Positions 57,847-64,000 of a stretch of DNA of 64,000 nucleotides are shown here, piece by piece (the first letter of the stretch is position 1; every line of letters begins with the position of its first letter). A model generated the notes under the pieces. That model had not been told where the DNA came from. It did no database searches and was given only the letters and a program-made list of their open reading frames with translations. The stretch covers positions 124,001-188,000 of the forward strand of contig JACSZT010000003.1 in assembly GCA_014332815.1 (NCBI GenBank), given 5' to 3'. Position numbers and translations under genes: made by a program. The DNA comes from Weissella confusa (GTDB taxonomy: Bacteria; Bacillota; Bacilli; Lactobacillales; Lactobacillaceae).

Positions 57847-60024
57847 TCGCGTTACCACTTCTGCCACTGAGTGCGACTGCGTAGGTGTCGTTGTCGCTTC
57901 TGATGTTACCTTCTCTTCATCACGTGCTTCAAAGATATCATCAATCGTGGCCCCATTAAGGAGAGCAGCCAATTCTTCAAACGTGATGTCGCGTCGGAAT
58001 GGTGACTCTTCATACTGGGGTGATTTTTCATCAGCCATGTTGACGCTAGCTGGACTAACAGCCGGCGCAACGTCAATTTCACTAGCCGGCTCATCTAGTT
58101 GCGTTGGCAATTCAGAACTTGCTGGCAATTGCACGTCAGCTGCAGCTTCATCAATTGCTTCACTCGCGACCGACTTAGGCGTATCCTCACGAACAAATGT
58201 ATCTGCAACTTGGTGTACCTTAATCGTTGATACTCCTTCAGGTGCCAGGCTACCAATCGTCATCCAGGCAGAACCACGCAACATACGTGATTCCGCGTTA
58301 CTATCATCAACTAAATCAGTTTCAATTTCTGGAACGGTCGTTAATTCATCGGCCACCATAATTGGTGCCTCGGCCAATGTCTCCGCTTCTTCCGCGAAAG
58401 CCTCAGGCAGAACACTTGGCTCAGATACCGTAATCGTTTTCACGGCTTCATAGTGACGTGAAACGCCATATTCTGCAACCAAACGTGCCAAGACATTGGG
58501 CAACCCTGCCGTCGCAATCAACAAGGCCACACTATAAATTTGGTAACCTTGTGCATATAATGAGTTGGCAGAATTGAAATACACATTTCCAATCATTGCC
58601 ACCCATGGAATAACATACAAGGCACCTAGCACACGCGCCATGAACTCGAATCCTTGCACATATCCGCGCAACATCGATAGCGTTGGAATCAACACCAACG
58701 CAGCCGATAGCGAACGGATAACAGGCACCACGTTCGCATCCCCTTGTGATAAGACTCCGGCCAGCAAGTACAAGATAGCACCGGCTGCAATTCCTAACAC
58801 ACCACCAAACTGCAACGCTTGACGGAAGATACGACGAAAGAACTTACGACGCTTCCAGATACCAAATACCAAAACGATGATTCCGGCTAGCGCACCCCAG
58901 AAGGCAGCCAACGTTGATTCAACCGTGGCATCGACCCATGTTCCGTGATGACCAACCATAATCCAGTACGTCATTCCCAACATGTAAGCCACACGAATCA
59001 ATTGTTCAACAAACTGCGACAGCGCCGACAATCGAAACATCGCTTGCATCGCATTGTGCGTTGCTGACGTGAACGCCCTCATAATGTGGAAGAACGTATA
59101 TTGGTCAATCACTTGCACAATCGCAATCGCAGAACCAGCAAAGATGACTGGCAATGATTGGCGCGCCATGCGAATCATGATTTCGCGTGGGTTGAAATCC
59201 GGCGCCGGAATATTCATCGCCATCTTTTCAGGAACGGCGGCCATCCCCAATGAGGCAGGCACCATCACAAACGCTAGCAACTTAAAGGCGAATTGAATTT
59301 GATCACCAATATTCTCGCGGTCACCAATCTCTTTAGCTCGTGCCAACATTGGCAATGCCGTTTCCGCCATACCAACGGCAAGTGACACAACCAACATGAC
59401 CAACTTGTTTGAGTTAAAGGCAAATTGGGGCACTTGCAAGATCAACTTCAAGATCAAAATCAATCCCAACACCTTCACCGTGAATGACAACTCATTCAAC
59501 CCTTGGTAGATGGCCAAGACAACCATGTACAAGCCCAAGGCAATGGCCGTGAAGCTGGCGAATTGCAAGATTAACGTTCCATTTGTTGCATCATTCGTGT
59601 TATAGAACAGAATGTATAGTGGATGTGCCAACGTGTTCGTCAAAAGTGCTACCACAGCGTACATAACCAAGCCCCAGAATAGGATAACCATCAATGAGAA
59701 ATTGAACGGTGCCCATTCGATGGCATATAGCACGCTAAGTCGGCGGATTGAAATAATCAAGCCAACCGCAAAGGCTAGGACCGTCGCCATCAAAGGACCG
59801 GCACCTTGCAACCAAATCGTCAAAGACGACTGCAACTAAATGCAATCGGCTAATTTCGTTTACTTCAAATGTAATTTGTGCGCGATAGTTGCTGCGCGTT
59901 GGCCAAGAACACTTTCACCAACGTGAGTCTTCAGCATTGCAACACCGTAGATACCAGCACCAACTAGACCAACCACAACCGTCACAACCAATTGTGCCAT
60001 CTTTGTATCAGGCACGAATAGCGG
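57847..60024 (-). CDS. Polysaccharide/lipid flippase (YtgP/MurJ-like, MOP superfamily) with long N-terminal extension
   Basis: The start is ATG 58038 (MADEKSPQYEESPFRRDITF), with the ribosome site AAAGGGGAACG supplied across the join 57649/58044; the stop is TAA 59862-59860; 712 aa. The first 160-170 residues are acidic and disordered (Glu/Ala/Thr/Pro). The membrane part then begins RGSAWMTIGSL and holds about 14 helices (GALYVIPWVAMIGN, NVLARLVAEYGVS). It flips a lipid-linked cell-wall precursor. The acidic cytoplasmic extension is much longer than usual. Confidence 0.88.
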
Positions 60025-61212
60025 CAACAATCGTCCTTTGGCGATCAGGATTTTTCCGCAAATAATCACTTACAGCAGAGCCTTTTTCAGGTTCTGCTTT
60101 TTCTATTTTTCTTGTGGATAACCTGTTGAAAAGCAGCTAACCTTCCCACAAGAAAATGAGACTTATCCACAAAACTCCAGACTTTTGCACACCTACTTGT
60201 GGATAAAGCGGTGCAAAAAAGTGCGTTTCAGACGCCTTTGTTAACCTAGCCAATTCAAACCTGAACTGGACAATGAAGCTGTTGACGGTCTCATCAATCG
60301 TCCTAACGGTGCCCAACATTGTGTCAGGGTTCTTCGGTCAAAACGTTGACCTTCCCTTCATGCACACCCACATGGGCTGGATTGTGACGCTCATCATCAC
60401 CTTTATTATGATGACCATCGTCGATCAATTGATGGATTTGCAGACGGATTTGATTTACCTATTGAATTCTTTGCACACCGACCGCGACTTGCTACGCAGC
60501 TACAAGGCGCGCCACAACATTCAATTGACTGATCACCAATCAGAACGTATTGATGACGTCACGGTCGAGTTGCAACAAGCCATCGACACCGGTGAGTTGT
60601 CACAACTAGTTACCAACTCGGATTACGTAGACAGCTACCTAAGTGGTACCGAAGTCAGCCGCCGTCCCTTGCCCGACCACGCCACGCCGCTTGATGTCAT
60701 TTTGAATGGTACAGAGCTACTTTCTTCAAAGTTTATGTCGGCAATTCTTGAAATCAATCGCCGTCGTACGCCAATTCAAAGTGAAATTCGCAAGACGAAG
60801 CAAACGCAAAAGACGTAACTCATCCCCAACGAACTCCTAAGTTATGCCGTCGACCCATACGAAAGTGCCCGTATGGAATATGACGAAGCAGCTGATTTGA
60901 CGTTGATGATTTTTGACGTCGTCACACCAACATCACCTCGTGCCACAACTGAACCCGTTGGCATGCTCTTTAGTAATGACCAACAACGCCTCTACACCTT
61001 CACTCGTGAGGAAGAGTATACCGATAAAAACAAAGTGCGTCAAACTTTTATCCCAAATCCGTCAATTTTTCATCGCGTATAAGTTGTGAACACCAGGTTC
61101 CCGCCGTATACTAAGGTTACTATGATTACACAAAAAACAACTTTCCCAGATTTCGTCTGGTTCCAAGTACATGATATGACTCCTGAGGAACGAGAATGGT
61201 TGACCAAAGACA
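60025..61212 (+). CDS. corA: CorA-family Mg2+ transporter-like protein
   Basis: The start is ATG 61122 (MITQKTTFPDFVWFQVHDMT); the stop is TAA 60063-60065; 307 aa. A cytoplasmic funnel with a long helix (DLIYLLNSLHTDRDLLRSY) is followed by two C-terminal helices: LTVSSIVLTVPNIVSGFFGQN and HMGWIVTLIITFIMMTIA. The position of the GMN selectivity motif reads GQN, so ion selectivity may differ. A promoter with 17-bp spacing precedes the gene. Confidence 0.87.
60073..60105 (+). terminator. Terminator after corA
   Basis: AGCAGAGCC/GGTTCTGCT hairpin followed by TTTTTCTATTTTT on the plus strand. Confidence 0.85.
60113..60206. promoter_or_regulatory. Cluster of three perfect DnaA boxes
   Basis: TTATCCACA occurs at 60163-60171 and as its complement TGTGGATAA at 60113-60121 and 60198-60206, all within 94 bp of a single block. 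It lies between the converging flippase and corA genes. No dnaA or dnaN gene is in the window. It may be a DnaA titration or regulatory cluster (inference). Confidence 0.7.
61084..61112 (+). promoter_or_regulatory. Promoter of corA
   Basis: -35 TTGTGA (61084-61089) and -10 TATACT (61107-61112) with 17-bp spacing, 9 bp before the ATG; the leader is nearly absent. Confidence 0.65.
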
Positions 61213-61235
61213 AGTAAGCTACTGATAAAGTCAAA

Positions 61236-61373
61236 TTACTTTGACTCCAATTCAGCCTTACCCTTGGCCCATTGTTGGATGTTAACAACTTCAGCCACAC
61301 GAGCCTTCTTTGCAGAATCGTGTGATGTTGGTCGCTTACGAGCCCATGAGTTGTATGGTGATTGAACAGCCAT
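61236..61373 (-). CDS. 45-residue basic protein, unknown function
   Basis: The start is ATG 61373 (MAVQSPYNSWARKRPTSHDS) with the strong ribosome site GGAGG ten bases upstream; the stop is TAA 61238-61236. It lies wholly inside one block, so it is not affected by the inversion. It is Lys/Arg-rich with a helical C-terminal half (KARVAEVVNIQQWAKGKAEL). It could be a small nucleic-acid-binding protein; this is a guess. Confidence 0.6.
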   Translation of the reverse strand: MAVQSPYNSWARKRPTSHDSAKKARVAEVVNIQQWAKGKAELESK

Positions 61374-61410
61374 GATCATTTCCTCCATTTATGTTATCGA
61401 TAACTTTACG

Positions 61411-62796
61411 CGACTTGATTGCCGACATGTCAAAGGGCTTGGATGCCTTGTAATATTGATAGAGTAAACTCCCCAACGATTTCGGTCGTTTGGGGAGTTT
61501 TTCGTTAGGTAGTTGGTGGTTAGTGTCCGTCCACCACTAACTAACACTCAACCAAAAGTGCAAAATAAAAACCGCGTGAACGTATATCTACGTTTCACGC
61601 GGTTTTTTGCTACAACCTGGTTTGGATGTTAAGAAGTTTGTTGAGAACTTGGATGTCTTCTTGTTGGCTGAGTCACTTGGTGGTGTTGAATCATTGATTG
61701 AAGTACCAGCAGTGATGACCCACGCTTCTATCCCACGCGAGATTCGCATTGCTAACGGCATCAAGGATGAGTTGGTTCGTATCTCAGTAGGTATTGAAGA
61801 TATCGTTTCATACATGGTGCAACGTTCAATTAAGACGTTGGCTTTGCGCGTGCAACGCCACAACGAAAACACGATGGCCTTGGCTGAGTTCTTGAACAAC
61901 CACCCAAAGGTTGCCAAGGTTTACTTCCCTGGTTTGCCAGGTACGCCTGATCACGAGATTGCTAAGAAGCAAATGCGTGGATTTGGTGGCATGATGTCAA
62001 TCGTGGTTGATAACACATTCGCTTCACCATACAACCAAAACCCATTGGACTTGGGTGCTGACGTGGTTGTTCACTCAGGAACGAAGTACTTGGGTGGTCA
62101 CGCCGACCTATTGTCAGGATTCGTGGTCGTGAAGGACGCTAAGTTGGCTGAGCGCATTAAGTTCATCCAAATGTCTATTGGTGCAGTCTTGTCACCACAA
62201 GACCGCTTGGTTAACCGCATCATGGCCGAGTTGGGCATTAAGTTTACGGCGGTTGATACAGCTGATAGCGATGCTTTGAAGGCCGCAATGACGCCAGAAA
62301 CAAAGATGGTTTACTTGGAATCACCTTCTAACCCATTGATGCACGTGACGGATATTGCTGAAGCATCAAAGATTGCCCACGAAGGTGGTGCAATTGCCGA
62401 AGGTGGTGGCGCTAAGTATGAGTACACGCGCGGTGAGAACCCTACCCGCTTCGCTTTGGAGTCAGTTATGGCTGACATTGAAAACGGAACGGATGGATTT
62501 GCCTTTTCATCAGGAATGGCTGCTATCCACGCCACAATGAGTTTGTTGAAGGCCGGCGACCACATCGTCATGGCCAACGACGTTTACGGCGGAACTTACC
62601 TCTTTTTCTTGCGGAAACATCACCATGTCCTTACAATAAGTCTATTCATTTCATTGTTAACATTTTCAAGCAAAGAAGGGGACACAAACATGAAGTTTGA
62701 AACAAAGGTTATTCACGGTGGTACACAAGGGGATCCAGTTACTGGTGCTGTTACCACACCCATTTACCAAACATCAACCTATCACCAAAAGGAGCT
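61411..62796 (+). CDS. Cystathionine gamma-lyase/synthase family PLP enzyme
   Basis: The start is ATG 62690 (MKFETKVIHGGTQGDPVTGA) after AAGAAGGGG; the stop is TAA 61451-61453; 379 aa. Cys/Met-metabolism PLP fold: YEYTRGENPTRFALE, FAFSSGMAAIHATMSLLKAG, YLESPSNPLMHVTDI, and the PLP-binding Lys in HSGTKYLGGHADLL. It interconverts cystathionine, cysteine and homocysteine; synthase and lyase cannot be told apart from the sequence. On the plus strand as given, its pieces also run in reverse order, so the rearrangement affects both strands alike. Confidence 0.93.
61468..61504. terminator. Terminator after the cystathionine lyase/synthase gene
   Basis: ACTCCCCAACGA/TCGTTTGGGGAGT hairpin with a T run. 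Confidence 0.88.
61570..61608. terminator. Second terminator hairpin
   Basis: AAAACCGCGTGAACGTA/TACGTTTCACGCGGTTTT, near-perfect stem ending at a block edge. Confidence 0.8.
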
Positions 62797-64000
62797 AGTT
62801 CACCTCATCATCAGTCACAACACCAGTCGCAAAAGATGATCGCAAAGTCGTTGGTGGAAATACGACGCGATTCTTTATTTCAACACCATTCGCCAACTTG
62901 AATGGTTCAAGGAATTTATAACTCATTGTCATTAACTCTTTCTTATTATTAGTGACACTATTATAGCATTATGTACAACTATTAAATTTTTGCAGTGCAA
63001 TACGGCCACCAAACGACAATTGCAAAACCGGCACTGATCCACGGTTCTTAATCACGTCCGCAATCTTCTTCAACCCTGAAATCTTCTCATCAGAGTCAAT
63101 GCCAATTTGACCAACGTATGTCTTACCAGCCATTGAAACGTATGCCATTTCAACGATGACCAAACCAGGTCCACCAGCACGCATCTTGTAGAGCATCGCA
63201 TACATGTTGGCACCGTGTAACTCAACACCGGCAAAGCCAGCTGCAATGGCACGGCGAGTTGCTTCACCAAAGTCGGCGATACTTTGACGAATTTCCTCAT
63301 CGGTCATCGGACGTGGCGTAGCCATCCCTGGTTGGTGACCTGGTACATCAGAAGGGCCAACGACGTCATCGTGCAATACCGCTGCCGTTAATGAATCCGT
63401 AAAGCGAATACCAGGCGTCGTTGGCTCTTCAGGTGATTGACGGTAACCAATAATGAATTGCTCATCCGCAAATTCATCACGCGCTGCGACTACGGCATCC
63501 AAAACTGCTAAACCGTAACGCATGCGGTCGTTCAAATCACCACCCCATTCATCAGTGCGTTGGTTGGCGTGCTCTGAGAAGAATTGTTCTTGCACAAGCG
63601 CTTCAACTTGCTCTGGCGTACGCAACAAACCAGCGACAATCAACGGAACGTCACCCAAAATTGCCTTGTACTTGGCATAAAGTGGCTCCTTATCTTCCTT
63701 ATTCATAAATGGCGTTTGGAACGCATCCTTTAATGAGATGTGGAAGTATGAAATTGGTCGCTTGATAATTTCTTGAGCCATCGCTCGCTCATCAGTTGAG
63801 ACAACGAGCCCCTTCTTAAAGCGCGTCAACAACCAGAAACGGAGTGGCTCAGGGATACCAAGCATCTCAAAATCACTCGTTGAGATAGCATAGCGAATCC
63901 CTTTTTCATCATTATTCATGACTTTTTGCACCCAGTTTGGATCGACAATCAGTTCACGTGCAATCGCAGCTCCATCAACGCCGACCAGGCTTACCTAACT
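62797..64000 (-). CDS. Old-yellow-enzyme-type NADH:flavin oxidoreductase, truncated by window end
   Basis: The start is ATG 62936 (MSYKFLEPFKLANGVEIKNR) after AAGAAAGAG. The restored protein runs at least 370 residues to the window edge. OYE barrel features: PPTTLRSSF, VLQLSFGGRI, GFAGVELHGAN, TDEWGGDLNDRMRYGL, VAGLLRTPEQVEAL and ARELIVDPNWVQ-type C-terminal strand. It is FMN-dependent and reduces enones with NAD(P)H. The last complete block ends at 63984; the remaining 16 bases belong to a block cut by the window. Confidence 0.88.

Larger units (their letters stand above)
1..64000. other. Whole-window 198-bp block inversion (non-collinear sequence)
   Basis: The window consists of fixed 198-bp blocks with boundaries after positions 30+198k. 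Reading each strand, consecutive pieces of every gene lie in reverse block order. Proof at base level: tRNA-Cys runs from 1416 into 1021, tRNA-Trp from 14287 into 14682, tRNA-Leu from 14485 into 14880, msrA from 31314 into 30919, and leuS from 56065 into 56460. The same phase holds from start to end. The boundaries ignore gene, RNA and intergenic limits and carry no flanking repeats, so this is not a known recombination process. Confidence 0.97.

Noticed and set aside
1-64000. Biological micro-inversions, invertible promoters or ciliate-like scrambling
   Set aside because: The period is exactly 198 bp, continues through tRNAs, promoters and housekeeping genes, and has no inverted repeats or recombinase sites at the boundaries.
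1-64000. Insertion sequences, prophage, restriction or defence systems
   Set aside because: No transposase, integrase, phage structural, nuclease or methylase-restriction gene was recognisable on either strand in given or restored order.

Overview
The window looks like a chromosome segment of a Weissella-type lactic acid bacterium (Lactobacillaceae/Leuconostocaceae). I infer this from the gene content: LeuRS, MetK behind a SAM riboswitch, a phn operon with a 5'-nucleotidase, tandem VIT proteins, very large repeat-built surface proteins, and moderate GC.

The sequence is not collinear as given. It is a chain of blocks of exactly 198 bp with boundaries after positions 30+198k (30, 228, 426 ... 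63984). Adjacent blocks are in reversed order; equivalently, each block has been reverse-complemented in place. Reversing each block [a,b] in place (x becomes a+b-x) rebuilds intact tRNAs, promoters, terminators and nearly every protein, base-exact at most joins. Because 198 is a multiple of 3, genes stay open across joins, so naive ORFs look like long proteins with 66-residue pieces in reverse order. I treat this as a data artefact or deliberate transformation, not biology. Strands below are those on which the coding pieces read in the sequence as given; after restoration each gene lies on the opposite strand. Spans cover all blocks that hold coding bases, and start and stop positions are as-given coordinates.

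Layout in ascending order: C-terminus of a Ser/Ala-rich surface protein and tRNA-Cys (1-1416); a giant lectin-domain surface protein of about 4,180 aa (1417-14088); a tRNA cluster Val-Asp/Phe-Trp-His-Leu-Leu (14089-14880); mntH-usp and two VIT proteins (15079-18642); a two-component system with an anchored third protein, and a LytR-CpsA-Psr gene that shares the same operator (18445-22602); tdk and a YhdH-type reductase (22603-24384); a secreted protein and a lipoprotein (24187-25572); phnD-phnC-phnE-phnE and a 5'-nucleotidase (25573-30918); msrA, a small protein, map, an anchored protein, SAM riboswitch-metK, an AIM24 protein and an M28 peptidase (30721-37254); a surface protein of about 1,900 aa with GA-like modules, then a membrane glycerophosphodiesterase (37255-44976); a PurR-box promoter and BMP nucleoside-binding protein (44977-46362); an AT-rich island with a 22-aa peptide, GtrA and an ABC exporter (46363-48936); msrB, a MecA-like protein, a DUF915 hydrolase and an rRNA uracil methyltransferase (48937-52698); a YtqB-like methyltransferase with a PAP2 phosphatase, divergent from leuS (52699-56658); a glycosyltransferase, tRNA-Arg, a flippase, a DnaA-box cluster and corA (56461-61212); a 45-aa protein, a cystathionine lyase/synthase and a truncated OYE-type oxidoreductase (61213-64000).

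The dominant themes are the cell surface (three large adhesin-like proteins, LCP ligase, flippase, glycosyltransferase, GDPD), metal and phosphonate/nucleoside uptake, and sulfur amino acid/SAM metabolism with Met-sulfoxide repair. A few one- or two-base frame breaks remain after restoration (near 3355, 17653, 32503, 35869 and 51115); these look like uncorrected indels.
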